The translations under genes and the position numbers were made by a program. A model generated the notes under the pieces. That model saw only the letters and a program-made list of their open reading frames with translations, was not told the origin of the DNA and made no database searches. DNA of 64,000 bases from Rhipicephalus microplus (Eukaryota; Arthropoda; Arachnida; Ixodida; Ixodidae). Every line of letters begins with the position of its first letter. Position 1 is the stretch's first letter. The stretch spans positions 7,842,001 to 7,906,000 of the forward strand of contig NC_134701.1 of NCBI RefSeq assembly GCF_043290135.1. Direction: 5' to 3'. Of this stretch, positions 20,629 to 32,300 are shown in pieces.

Positions 20629-22255
20629 TTTTTTATTTTATTTGAATATACTGCAGGCCCTTCACGGCCCAAGCAGGAGTGGGTACACAGATACATCGAA
20701 ATACATACATTGCCAGAGAAAAAAAAATGAACAAACAAAAAAAGAAAAAAAAATCATGGTGCAAATTCAATACACTGTATGCGGTTGATGAAAGAGTCAA
20801 TCGTACTACAACAAACAATGTCGTTGGGTAGGCTGTTCCAGAGGGAGATAGCTGACGGAAAAAGTGAATGTTTGTGAGCGTTTACACGACTTAAAGGTTG
20901 GCGTATTGTTTTAGAATGATTTAGTCGGAATGATTGTTTAAGTGGATCTTGCAGATAATGAGAGCGTGATATGTGGAAATGACCATGATATAATTGGTAA
21001 AGGAATTTTAATCGTGACATTATTCTGCGTTGAAAAAGTTGTTTTAAGTTTTCCCTTGCGAGTAAATCTGCGGTACTGGACTGCCTCGCGAATTCTGAAT
21101 ATACGAACCTTACTGCCAATTTTTGTATTCGTTCTATTTTACTAATCAGGTACTTTTGATGTGGACTCCAGATGAGATCGGCGTACTCTAAACATGGTCT
21201 AATTAGTGTTTTGTAGGCATTTATTTTAATATGTGGTGGTGCATTGCGCAGTTTTCTTCTTAAGAAAGATAATTTCTTTTCCGCTTTCTGACACATGGCC
21301 AAGATGTGTGGTTCCCAGTTAAGATTCGGCGTGAGTGTAATGCCTAGGTATTTTACTTGATTGCATTTTTCGATAATTGAGTTTCCAATCCTATATGTAT
21401 AGTTAAGGGGGGATTTCTTATTTGTAAAAGAAATGCAATGCGTTTTTGATGTGTTTAATTTCATGCCCCAAGTATTGCACCAGGAATAAATTGCCTGAAG
21501 TGAATTGTTAAGTTTAGTTTGGTCGTCTGAATTGCGCACGACTGTGTACACGACACAGTCGTCGGCAAACAGACGCATCTGAATAGGGTTCTCAACGGAA
21601 AAGTGGATGTCGTTAATAAACATTAAAAATAGCAGAGGTGCAAGAACCGATCCCTGAGGTACACCAGAATAAACATCAAGTGGTTCTGATAGCTGATTGT
21701 CAATTTTAACGCTTTGTTTCCGTTTAGTTAGGAAGTTGTTGATCCAGGATATTATTTTGATATCAATACCAAAAGCCGTTAGTTTTTTGACTAAATCCAG
21801 ATGTGGGACAACGTCGAACGCCTTAGAAAAGTCTAAAAATATAGCATCTAATTGGACGTTATCGTTGATTGCGTTGGCTATATCATGAGTTAATTCAGCT
21901 AATTGGGTTATAGTTGAGAGGCCTGATCTGAAACCATGCTGTTGTTTGTAGAGAAGTTCGTTTGTTTCTAGGTGGGTTATTATGGCCTTGAAAATTACAT
22001 GTTCCATTATTTTGCAGCACGAACTCGAAAGTGACACTGGGCGGTAGTTGCTTATTTCTAGTTTGGGGCCTGATTTATGTATAGGAACTACTACAGCATT
22101 GCACCAGTCGTCTGGTATCTGTGAAGTTTGAAGAGATAACGTGTATATTTTAAAGAGATACTTAGATGTCCAATTAGCGTATCGGCTTAAAAATGAGTTA
22201 GTGATTTGATCGGGGCCCGTAGATTTCTTTTGATCAAGCTTTTGTAATAGAGAAA
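20629..22255 (-). mobile_element. 5'-truncated CR1/L2/Jockey-like LINE
   Basis: This 1627-bp element lies on the - strand. Its 3' end (left) is an A/T tail: read on the - strand it ends in AAATAAAATAAAAAAAA. The right end is cut inside the RT domain. The array bases GTT appear on both sides (20626-20628 and 22256-22258), a possible 3-bp target duplication or microhomology. The 3' UTR also holds an A-rich stretch near 20718-20753. The family is assigned from motif style only. Confidence 0.8.
20754..22255 (-). pseudogene. Reverse transcriptase fragment of the truncated LINE
   Basis: The open frame runs from the truncation point at 22255 to the stop at 20754-20756, about 500 codons. The endonuclease and ORF1 are absent. 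RT motifs in order are STGPDQIT, NYRPVSLSS, QHGFRSG, the D-containing FLDFSKAFD, SGVPQGSVLAPLLFL, and the catalytic FADD in LFADDCVVY. The thumb follows, with VKYLGITL, and a C-terminal region ending in SLWNSLPNDI and IEFAP. No ATG occurs near the left edge, because the domain begins midway; a GTG at 22037 is not a true start. No internal stop is seen, so the insertion is probably fairly young. VPQGSVL..LLFL and the WNSLP ending are typical of CR1/L2/Jockey-group elements. Confidence 0.82.
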
Positions 22256-22295
22256 GTTAACCGAAAGGTTGGAGTTTCGAGCCCTCCCGGGAGTG
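22256..22295 (+). pseudogene. 3' half of tRNA-like unit split by a LINE
   Basis: The sequence resumes with GTTAACCGAAAGG and continues through a type B T-arm and CGGGAGTG. It completes the unit begun at 20592. Confidence 0.8.
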
Positions 22296-22799
22296 GTGTG
22301 TTGCTTTTTTCTTTGCGCTGATAGCTTTGAAGATATGTTCTGATGGTGGTGAGAGTGGAGCACGACTGTCTCCGTGGCGCAGTTGGCTAGCGCGATCGGC
22401 TGTTAACCGAAAGGTTGGAGGTTCGAGCCCACCCGGTGATGGTGTGGTGCTTTTTTTTCTTTGTGCTGATAGCTTTGAAGATATGTTCTGATGGTGGTGA
22501 GAGTGGAGCAGGACTGTCTCCGTGGCGCAATTGGCTAGCGCGATTGGCTGTTAACCGAAAGGTTGGAGGTTCCAGCTCACCCGGTGGTGGTGCGGTGCTT
22601 TTTTTTTCTTTGGGCTAATAGCTTTGAAGATATGTTCTGATGGTGGTGAGAGTGGAGCAGGACTGTCTCCGTGGCGCAATTGGCTTGCGCGATCAGCTGT
22701 TAACCGAAAGATCGGAGGTTCGAGCCCACCTGGTGGTGGTGCGGCGCTTTTTTTTCTTTGTGCTAATAGCTTTGAAGATATGTCCTGATGGTGGTGAGA

Positions 22800-25290
22800 G
22801 TGGAGAAGACTGTCCCCGTGGCGCAATGGGCTAGCGTGATCGGCTGTCAACCGAAAGGTTGGAGTTTCGAGCCCTCTCGGGAGTGTGTGTTGCTTTTTTT
22901 TGCACTTATAGCTTTGAAGTTATGTTCTGATGGTGGTGAGAGTGGAGAAGGACTGTCTCCGTGGCGCAATTGGCTAGCGCGATCGGCTGTTACCGAAAGG
23001 TTAGAGGTTCGAGCCCACCCGGTGGTGGTATGGCGCTTTTTTTTCTTTGCGCTGATAGCTTTGAAGATATGTTCTGATGGTGGTGAGAGTGCAGCAAGAC
23101 TGTCCCCGTGGCGCAATGGGCAAGCGCGATCGGCTGTTAACCGAAAGGTTGGAGTTTCGAGCCCACCCGGGAGTGGTAAGTTGCTTTTTTTTGCGGTAAT
23201 AGCTTTGAAGATATGTTCTGACGGTGGTGAGAGTGGAGCACGACTGTCTCCGTGGGGCAATAGGCTAGCGCGATCGGCTGTTAACCGAAAGGTTGGAGGT
23301 TCGAGCCCACCCGGTGGTGGTGCGGCGCTTTTTTTCTTTGGGGTGATAGCTCTGAAGAATTGTTCTGACGGTGGTGAGAGTGGAGCAGGACTGTCTTCTT
23401 GGCGCAATTGGCTAGCGCGATCAGCTGTTAACCGAAAGGTTGGAGGTTCGAGCCCACCCGGTGGTGGTGCGGCGCTTTTTTTTCTTTGGGCTGATAGCTC
23501 TGAAGAAATGTTCTGACGGTGGTGAGAGTGGAGCGGGACTGTCTCCGTGGCGCAATTGTCTAGCGCGATCGGCTGTTAACCAAAAAGTTGGAGGTTCGAG
23601 CTCTCCCGGTGGTGGTGCGGCGCTTTTTTTCTGTGGGCTGATAGCTTTGAAGATATGTTCTGATGGTGGTGAGAGTAGAGCAGGTCTGTCTCCGTGGCGC
23701 AATTGGCTAGCGTGATCTGCTGTTAACCGAAAAGTTGGAGGTTCGAGCCCACCCGGTGGTGGTGCGGCGCTTTTTTTCTTTGGGCTGATAGCTTTGAAGA
23801 TATGTTCTGATGGTGGTGAGAGTAGAGCAGGACTGTCTCCGTGGCGCAATTGGCTAGCGCGATCGGCTGTTAACCGAAAGGTTTGAGTTTCGAGCCCTCC
23901 CGGGAGTGGTGTGTTGCTTTTTTCTTTGCGCTGATAGCTTTGAAGATATGTTCTGATGGTGGTGAGAGTGGAGCACGACTGTCTCTGTGGCGCATTTGGC
24001 TAGCGCGATCGGCTGTTAACCGAAAGGTTGGAGGTTCGAGCCCACCCGGTGATGGTGTGGCGCTTTCTTTTCTTTGTGCTGATAGCTTTGAAGATATGTT
24101 CTGATGGTGGTGAGAGTGGAGCAGGACTGTCTCCGTGGCGCAATTGGCTAGCGCGATTGGCTGTTAACCGAAAGGTTGGAGGTTCGAGCCCACCCGGTGG
24201 TGGTGCGGTGCTTTTTTCTCTTTGGGCTGATAGCTTTGAAGGTATGTTCTGATGGTGGTGAGAGTGGAGCAGGACTGTCTCCGTGGCGCAATTGGCTTGC
24301 GCGATCAGCTGTTAACCGAAAGGTTGGAGGTTCGAGCGCACCCAGTGGTGGTGCGGCGCTTTTTTTTCTTTGCGCTAATAGCTTTGAAGATATGTTCTGA
24401 TGGTGGTGAGAGTGGAGCAAGACTGTCCCCGTGGCGCAATGGGCTAGCGCGATCGGCTGTTAACCGAAAGGTTGGAGTTTCGAGCCCTCCCGGGAGAGGT
24501 GTGTTGCTTTTTTCTTTGCACTGATAGCTTTGAAGATATGTTCTGATGGTGGTGAGAGTGGATACAGGACTGTCTCCGTGGCGCAATTGGCTAGCGTGAT
24601 CGGCTGTTAACCGAAAGGTCGGAGGTTCGAGCCCACCTGGTGGTGGTGCGGCGCTTTTTTTCTTTGCGCTAATAGCTTTGAAGATATGTCCTGATGGTGG
24701 TGAGCGTGGAGCAAGACTGTCCCCGTGGCGCAGTGGGCTAGCGCGATCGGCTGTCAACCGAAAGGTTGGAGTTTCGAGCCCTCCCGGGAGTGGTGTGTTG
24801 CTTTTTTATTTGCACTGATAGCTTTAGAGATATGTTCTGATGGTGGTGAGAGTGGAGCAGGACTGTCTCCGTGGCGCAATTGGCTAGCGCGATCGGCTGT
24901 TAACCGAAAGGTTGGAGGTTCGAGCCCACCCGGTGGTGGTGCGGCGCTTTTTTTGCGCTGATAGCTTTGAAGATATGTTCTGATGGTGGTTAGAGTGGAG
25001 CAAGACTGTCCCCGTGGCGCAATGGGCAAGCGCGATCGGCTGTTAACCGAAAAGTTGGAGGTTCGAGCTCTCCTGGTGGTGGTTCGGCGCTTTTTTTCTG
25101 TGGGCTGATAGCTTTGAAGATATGTTCTGATGGTGGTGAGAGTAGAGCAGGTCTGTCTCCGTGGCGCAATTGGCTAGCGTGATCGGCTGTTAACCGAAAA
25201 GTTGGAGGTTCGAGCCCACCCGGTGGTGGTGCGGCGCTTTTTTTTCTTTGGGCTGATAGCTTTGAAGATATGTTCTGATGGTGGTGAGAG
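22800..25290 (+). repeat. Higher-order repeat B, copy 2
   Basis: Partner of 17500-19990. One unit fewer is present near 22,950-23,050, and there are scattered point differences, so it is a distinct copy and not an exact assembly duplicate. Confidence 0.7.
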
Positions 25291-26333
25291 TAGAGCAGGA
25301 CTGTCTCCGTGGCGTAATTGGCTAGCGCGATCGGCTGTTAACCGAAAGGTTGGAATTTCGAGCCCTTCCGGGAGTGGTGTGTTGCTTTTTTCTTTGCGGT
25401 AATAGCTTTGAAGATATGTTCTGATGGTGGTGAGAGTGCAGCAGGACTGTCTTCGTGGCGCAATTGGCTAGCGCGATCGGCTGTCAACCGAAAGGTTGGA
25501 GGTTCGAGCCCACCCGGTGGTGGTGCGGCGCTTTTTTTTCTTTGGGGTGATAGCTCTGAAGAAATGTTCTGACGGTGGTGAGAGTGGAGCACGACTGTCT
25601 CCGTGGGGCAATAGGCTAGCGCGATCGGCTGTTGACCGAAAGGTTGAAGGTTCGAGCCCACCCGGTGGTGGTGCGGCGCTTTTTTTCTGTGGGCTGATAG
25701 CTTTGAAGATATGTTCTCATTGTGGTGAGAGTAGAGCAGGACTGTCTCCGTGGCGCAATTGGCTAGCGTGATCGGCTGTTAACCGAAAAGTTGGAGGTTC
25801 GAGCCCACCCGGTGGTGGTGCGGCGCTTTTTTTTCTTTGGGCTGATAGCTTTGAAGATATGTTCTGATGGTGGTGAGAGTAGAGCAGGACTGTCTCCGTG
25901 GCGCAATTGGCGAGCGCGATCGCCTGTTATCCGAAAGGTTGGAGTTTAGAGCCCTCCCGGGAGTGGTGTGTTGCTTTTTTCTTTGCGCTGATAGCTTTGA
26001 AGATATGTTCTGATGGTGGTGAGAGTGGAGCACGACTGTCTCCGTGGCGCAGTTGGCTAGCGCGATCGGCTGTTAACCGAAAGGTTTGAGGTTCGAGCCC
26101 ACCCGGTGATGGTGTGGCGCTTTTTTTCTTTGTGCTGATAGCTTTGAAGATATGTTCTGATGGTGGTGAGAGTGGAGCAGGACTGTCTCCGTGGCGCAAT
26201 TGGCTAGCGCGATTGGGTGTTAACCGAAAGGTTGGAGGTTCGAGCCCACCCAGGTGGTGGTGCGGTGCTTTTTTTTCTTTGGGCTGATAGCTTTGAAGAT
26301 ATGTTCTGATGGTGGTGAGAGTGGAGCACGGCT

Positions 26334-26407
26334 GTCTCAGTGGCGCAGTTGGCTAGCGCGATCGGCTGCTAACCGAAAGGTTGGAGGTTCGAGCCCACCC
26401 GGTGATG
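26334..26407 (+). pseudogene. tRNA-like unit with anticodon GCT
   Basis: The anticodon loop reads CTGCTAA, so the anticodon at 26368-26370 is GCT (a Ser reading). The matching unit in HOR C copy 2, near 30565, retains GTT, so this change is private and recent. The acceptor strand is GTCTCAG. Confidence 0.5.
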
Positions 26408-28953
26408 GTGTGGCGCTTTTTTTTCTTTGTGCTGATAGCTTTGAAGATATGTTCTGATGGTGGTGAGAGTGGAGCAGGACTGTCTCCGTGGCGCAATCGG
26501 CTAGCGTGATCGGCTGTTAACCGAAAAGTTGGAGTTTCGAGCCCTCCCGGGAGTGGTGTGTTGCTTTTTTCTTTGCGCTGATAGCTTTGAAGATATGTTC
26601 TGATGGTGGTGAGAGTGGAGCAGGACTGTCTCAGTGTTCGCAGTTGGCTAGCGCGATCGGCTGTTAACCGAAAGGTTGGAGGTTCGAGCCCACCCGGTGA
26701 TGGTGTGGCGCTTTTTTTTCTTTGTGCTGATAGCTTTGAAGATATGTTCTGATGGTGGTGAGAGTGGAGCAGGACTGTCTCCGTGGCGCAATTGGCTAGC
26801 GCGATCGGCTGTTAACCGAAAGGTTAGAGGTTCGAGCCCACCCGGTGGTGGTGCGGCGCTTTTTTTTCTTTGCGCTGATAGCTTTGAAGATATGTTCTGA
26901 TGGTGGTGAGAGTGGAGCAAGACTGTCCCCGTGGCGCAATGGGCAAGCGCGATCGGCTGTTAACCGAAAGGTTGGAGTTTCGAGCCCACCTGGTGGTGGT
27001 GCGGCGCTTGTTTTTTCTTTGCGGTAATAGCTTTGAAGATATGTTCTGATGGTGGTGAGAGTGGAGCAAGACTGTCCCCGTGGCGCAATGGGCTAGCGCG
27101 ATCGGCTGTTAACCGAAAGGTTGGAGGTTCGAGCCCACCCGGTGGTGGTGCGGTGCTTTTTTTTCTTTGGGCTGATAGCTTTGAAGATATGTTCTGATCG
27201 TGGTGAGAGTGGAGCACGACTGTCTCCGTGGGGCAATAGGCTAGCGCGATCGGCTGTTGACTGAAAGGTTGGAGGTTCGAGCCCACCCGGTGGTGGTGCG
27301 GCGCTTTTTTTCTGTGGGCTGATAGCTTTGAAGATATGTTCTCATGGTGGTGAGAGTACTGCAGGACTGTCTCCGTGGCGCAATTGGCTAGCGTGAACAG
27401 CTGTTAACCGAAAAGTTGGAGGTTCGAGCCCACCCGGTGGTGGTGCGGCGCTTTTTTTTCTTTGGGCTGATAGCTTTGAAGATATGTTCTGATGGTGGTG
27501 AGAGTAGAGCAGGACTGTCTCCGTGGCGCAATTGGCTAGCGCGATCGCCTGTTATCCGAGAGGTTGGAGTTTAGAGCCCTCCCGGGAGTGGTGTGTTGCT
27601 TTTTTCTTTGCGCTGATAGCTTTGAAGATATGTTCTGATGGTGGTGAGAGTGGAGCACGACTGTCTCCGTGGCGCAGTTGGCTAGCGCGATCGGCTGTTA
27701 ACCGAAAGGTTGGAGGTTCGAGCCCACCCGGTGATGGTGTGGCGCTTTTTTTCTTTGTGCTGATAGCTTTGAAGATATGTTCTGATGGTGGTGAGAGTGG
27801 AGCAGGACTGTCTCCGTGGCGCAATTGGCTAGCGCGATTGGGTGTTAACCAAAAGGTTGGAGGTTCGAGCCCACCCAGGTGGTGGTGCGGTGCCTTTTTT
27901 TCTTTGGGCTGATAGCTTTGAAGATATGTTTTGATGGTGGTGAGAGTGGAGCACGGCTGTCTCAGTGGCGCAGTTGGCTAGCGCGATCGGCTGTTAACCG
28001 AAAGGTTGGAGGTTCGAGCCCACCCGGTGATGGTGTGGCGCTTTTTTTTCTTTGTGCTGATAGCTTTGAAGATATGTTCTGATGGTGGTGAGAGTGGAGC
28101 ACGACTGTCTCCGTGGGGCAATAGGCTAGCGCGATCGGCTGTTAACCGAAAGGTTGGAGGTTCGAGCCCACCCGGTGGTGATGCTGCGCTTTTTTTTCTT
28201 TGGGGTGATAGCTCTGAAGAATTGTTCTGACGGTGGTGAGAGTGGAGCAGGACTGTCTCCTTGGAGCAATTGGCTAGCGCGATCAGCTGTTAACCGAAAG
28301 GTTGGAGGTTCGAGCCCACCCGGTGGTGGTGCGGCGCTTTTTTTTTCTTTGGGCTGATAGCTCTGAAGAAATGTTCTGACGGTGGTGAGAGTGGAGCAGG
28401 ACTGTCTCCGTGGCGCAATTGTCTAGCGCGATCGGCTGTTAACCAAAAAGTTGGAGGTTCGAGCTCTCCCGGTGGTGGTGCGGCGCTTTTTTTCTGTGGG
28501 CTGATAGCTTTGAAGATATGTTCTGATGGCGGTGAGAGTAGAGCAGGTCTGTCTCCGTGGCGCAATTGGCTAGCGTGATCGGCTGTTAACCGAAAAGTTT
28601 GAGGTTCGAGCCCACCCGGTGGTAGTGCGGCGCTTTTTTAGATGCGGAGCATCTTATACTCGCACCTTGTAGTGCGCCGTCCGCGTCGTCCGCGCCGTCC
28701 ACACCGCTTCTCGAACATTCGACAGCTGACGCACGCGCATGCGCCGTCGCGCCGTCGCCCACTCTTCCACCATCTGTGCATCCCTTCCTCCTCTACACAC
28801 CGCGCGCGCTTCACTCCTCCACCATCTGTGCACCCTTCCTCCTCTACACACCGCGTTCGACATCTACAATTCTCCTGATTCTCCAGTGGACGCGCATGTG
28901 GCGTCGCGCTTCGAGAACATTCAACAGCTGACAGTGCATGCGCCGTCGTGCTG

Positions 28954-28991
28954 TATATATACTCAAGGTCGGCGCTCGCTCGCTCAGTTGC
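28954..28991 (+). promoter_or_regulatory. Pol II core promoter in insert copy 1 (TATA and initiator)
   Basis: TATATATA starts at 28954 and the arthropod-type initiator TCAGTT covers 28984-28989. Taking its A at 28986 as +1, TATA begins at -32, which is the standard distance. No downstream promoter element is seen at +28. Predicted only; transcription is not shown. Confidence 0.55.
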
Positions 28992-29041
28992 CGCTCGTCG
29001 GTTGGTTTGTACGGCGCGTCGACGTCCAATGTCGCGGTGAA

Positions 29042-29182
29042 ATGAATTCCAACGAATCCACAAACACAATGATCGACGTCCCTTCGACCAGCGCCGCCCT
29101 TTCGCATACGTGTGTACGTGTTCACTCATTTAACACCCCCTCCTACAACCACGTTAACCAATTTAGCCATCGACCCAAGTAA
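29042..29182 (+). CDS. 46-codon ORF ending at a splice-donor motif
   Basis: It is the first ATG downstream of the predicted start site, at about +57. The frame encodes 46 residues (MNSNESTNTMIDVP... to ...HRPK). It has no recognised domain, no signal peptide and no membrane segment, and is rich in S, N and T. Its TAA lies inside CAA|GTAAGT at 29176-29184, a consensus 5' splice site, so splicing there would remove the stop and extend the frame. It may therefore be a first exon and not a complete gene. The same ORF exists in all four insert copies, with very few amino-acid differences, which mostly reflects recent duplication. Confidence 0.35.
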   Translation: MNSNESTNTMIDVPSTSAALSHTCVRVHSFNTPSYNHVNQFSHRPK

Positions 29183-29278
29183 GTCGCAATTTAACACCCC
29201 ATTTCACAACCACGTTAACCAATTTAGCCATCGACCCAAGTAAGTCGCACTTTAACACCCCGTTAACCAATTATATGG
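29129..29278 (+). repeat. 61-bp tandem repeat with duplicated splice-donor motif
   Basis: TTTAACACCCC starts at 29129, 29190 and 29251, a 61-bp period with about 2.4 copies. The two full copies each contain GTTAACCAATTTAGCC and CCCAAGTAAGTCGC, giving GTAAGT at 29179 and 29240. The third copy is cut short. The same structure recurs in the other three inserts. Confidence 0.8.
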
Positions 29279-29321
29279 TCCGCATCCTCCTCAGTGTTCC
29301 CCCGAGGGAAGCTGCGGGCAA

Positions 29322-32300
29322 TTTTTTTCTTTGGGCTGATAGGTTTGAAGCTATGTTCTGATGGTGGTGAGAGTAGAGCAGGACTGTCTCCGTGGCGCAA
29401 TTGGCTAGCGCGATCGGCTGTTAACCGAAAGGTTGGAGTTTCGAGCCCACCCGGTGGTGGTGCGGCGCTTTTTTTTCTTTGGGCTGATAGCTTTGAAGAT
29501 ATGTTCTGATGGTGGTGAGAGTAGAGCAGGACTGTCTCCGTGGCGTAATTGGCTAGCGCGATCGGCTGTTAACCGAAAGGTTGGAATTTCGAGCACTTCC
29601 GGGAGTGGTGTGTTGCTTTTTTCTTTGCGGTAATAGCTTTGAAGATATGTTCTGATGGTGGTGAGAGTGCAGCAGGACTGTCTTCGTGGCGCAATTGGCT
29701 AGCGCGATCGGCTGTCAACCGAAAGGTTGGAGGTTCGAGCCCACCCGGTGGTGGTGCGGCGCTTTTTTTTCTTTGGGGTGATAGCTCTGAAGAAATGTTC
29801 TGACGGTGGTGAGAGTGGAGCACGACTGTCTCCGTGGGGCAATAGGCTAGCGCGATCGGCTGTTGACCGAAAGGTTGAAGGTTCGAGCCCACCCGGTGGT
29901 GGTGCGGCGCTTTTTTTCTGTGGGCTGATAGCTTTGAAGATATGTTCTCATTGTGGTGAGAGTAGAGCAGGACTGTCTCCGTGGCGCAATTGGCTAGCGT
30001 GATCGGCTGTTAACCGAAAAGTTGGAGGTTCGAGCCCACCCGGTGGTGGTGCGGCGCTTTTTTTTCTTTGGGCTGATAGCTTTGAAGATATGTTCTGATG
30101 GTGGTGAGAGTAGAGCAGGACTGTCTCCGTGGCGCAATTGGCGAGCGCGATCGCCTGTTATCCGAAAGGTTGGAGTTTAGAGCCCTCCCGGGAGTGTTGT
30201 GTTGCTTTTTTCTTTGCGCTGATAGCTTTGAAGATATGTTCTGATGGTGGTGAGAGTGGAGCACGACTGTCTCCGTGGCGCAGTTGGCTAGCGCGATCGG
30301 CTGTTAACCGAAAGGTTTGAGGTTCGAGCCCACCCGGTGATGGTGTGGCGCTTTTTTTCTTTGTGCTGATAGCTTTGAAGATATGTTCTGATGGTGGTGA
30401 GAGTGGAGCAGGACTGTCTCCGTGGCGCAATTGGCTAGCGCGATTGGGTGTTAACCGAAAGGTTGGAGGTTCGAGCCCACCCAGGTGGTGGTGCGGTGCT
30501 TTTTTTTCTTTGGGCTGATAGCTTTGAAGATATGTTCTGATGGTGGTGAGAGTGGAGCACGGCTGTCTCAGTGGCGCAGTTGGCTAGCGCGATCGGCTGT
30601 TAACCGAAAGGTTGGAGGTTCGAGCCCACCCGGTGATGGTGTGGCGCTTTTTTTTCTTTGTGCTGATAGCTTTGAAGATATGTTCTGATGGTGGTGAGAG
30701 TGGAGCAGGACTGTCTCCGTGGCGCAATCGGCTAGCGTGATCGGCTGTTAACCGAAAAGTTGGAGTTTCGAGCCCTCCCGGGAGTGGTGTGTTGCTTTTT
30801 TCTTTGCGCTGATAGCTTTGAAGATATGTTCTGATGGTGGTGAGAGTGGAGCAGGACTGTCTCAGTGTTCGCAGTTGGCTAGCGCGATCGGCTGTTAACC
30901 GAAAGGTTGGAGGTTCGAGCCCACCCGGTGATGGTGTGGCGCTTTTTTTTCTTTGTGCTGATAGCTTTGAAGATATGTTCTGATGGTGGTGAGAGTGGAG
31001 CAGGACTGTCTCCGTGGCGCAATTGGCTAGCGCGATCGGCTGTTAACCGAAAGGTTAGAGGTTCGAGCCCACCCGGTGGTGGTGCGGCGCTTTTTTTTCT
31101 TTGCGCTGATAGCTTTGAAGATATGTTCTGATGGTGGTGAGAGTGGAGCAAGACTGTCCCCGTGGCGCAATGGGCAAGCGCGATCGGCTGTTAACCGAAA
31201 GGTTGGAGTTTCGAGCCCACCTGGTGGTGGTGCGGCGCTTGTTTTTTCTTTGCGGTAATAGCTTTGAAGATATGTTCTGATGGTGGTGAGAGTGGAGCAA
31301 GACTGTCCCCGTGGCGCAATGGGCTAGCGCGATCGGCTGTTAACCGAAAGGTTGGAGGTTCGAGCCCACCCGGTGGTGGTGCGGTGCTTTTTTTTCTTTG
31401 GGCTGATAGCTTTGAAGATATGTTCTGATCGTGGTGAGAGTGGAGCACGACTGTCTCCGTGGGGCAATAGGCTAGCGCGATCGGCTGTTGACTGAAAGGT
31501 TGGAGGTTCGAGCCCACCCGGTGGTGGTGCGGCGCTTTTTTTCTGTGGGCTGATAGCTTTGAAGATATGTTCTCATGGTGGTGAGAGTACTGCAGGACTG
31601 TCTCCGTGGCGCAATTGGCTAGCGTGATCAGCTGTTAACCGAAAAGTTGGAGGTTCGAGCCCACCCGGTGGTGGTGCGGCGCTTTTTTTTCTTTGGGCTG
31701 ATAGCTTTGAAGATATGTTCTGATGGTGGTGAGAGTAGAGCAGGACTGTCTCCGTGGCGCAATTGGCTAGCGCGATCGCCTGTTATCCGAGAGGTTGGAG
31801 TTTAGAGCCCTCCCGGGAGTGGTGTGTTGCTTTTTTCTTTGCGCTGATAGCTTTGAAGATATGTTCTGATGGTGGTGAGAGTGAAGCACGACTGTCTCCG
31901 TGGCGCAGTTGGCTAGCGCGATCGGCTGTTAACCGAAAGGTTGGAGGTTCGAGCCCACCCGGTGATGGTGTGGCGCTTTTTTTCTTTGTGCTGATAGCTT
32001 TGAAGATATGTTCTGATGGTGGTGAGAGTGGAGCAGGACTGTCTCCGTGGCGCAATTGGCTAGCGCGATTGGGTGTTAACCAAAAGGTTGGAGGTTCGAG
32101 CCCACCCAGGTGGTGGTGCGGTGCCTTTTTTTCTTTGGGCTGATAGCTTTGAAGATATGTTTTGATGGTGGTGAGAGTGGAGCACGGCTGTCTCAGTGGC
32201 GCAGTTGGCTAGCGCGATCGGCTGTTAACCGAAAGGTTGGAGGTTCGAGCCCACCCGGTGATGGTGTGGCGCTTTTTTTTCTTTGTGCTGATAGCTTTGA

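Larger units (their letters stand above)
22256..28639 (+). repeat. tRNA-Asn-like satellite array, block 4
   Basis: About 43 units by length. The block starts with the 3' half of the split unit (22256-22295) and ends in the T6 run (28634-28639) where insert copy 1 begins. It holds HOR B copy 2 and most of HOR C copy 1. Nothing else is seen. Confidence 0.95.
28640..29321 (+). mobile_element. Unclassified 682-bp insert, copy 1
   Basis: It sits in the Pol III terminator T-run of a type A unit, with T6 on the left and T7 on the right. The uninterrupted paralogous unit near 34,260-34,310 has a single T7, which fixes the edges and implies a duplication of about six T. The left end has a small hairpin, GATGCGGAGCATC. 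Near the right end ATGGTCCGCATC is an 11/12 inverted match to it, and TTCCCCCGAGGGAA is a second hairpin. Inside are a 52-bp direct repeat (28767 and 28819), a core promoter, a 46-codon ORF and a 61-bp tandem repeat. No transposase or RT is present. The class is unknown; it is non-autonomous. Confidence 0.75.
25215..29445 (+). repeat. Higher-order repeat C, copy 1 (4231 bp)
   Basis: It is directly followed by a second copy at +4231 bp. The period is 24 units plus one 682-bp insert. Point differences between the copies (for example GTGAACAGCTG at 27393 versus GTGATCAGCTG at 31624, and CGCACC versus CGCGCC inside the insert) show the copies are distinct. Confidence 0.85.

Noticed and set aside
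28638..29129. 163-codon open frame on the - strand of the insert
   Set aside because: It reads the complement of the low-complexity 52-bp repeats and promoter, with R/C/G-rich composition and no domain.
28739..29182. 147-codon protein gene in the insert
   Set aside because: Its first 100 codons run through the predicted TATA box and start site and through GC-rich direct repeats; only the part after 29042 could be on the predicted transcript.
28640..29321. Helitron
   Set aside because: The end is not CTRR, the insertion is in a T-run with apparent duplication of T, and no 5' TC is present. Only the 3' hairpin is suggestive.
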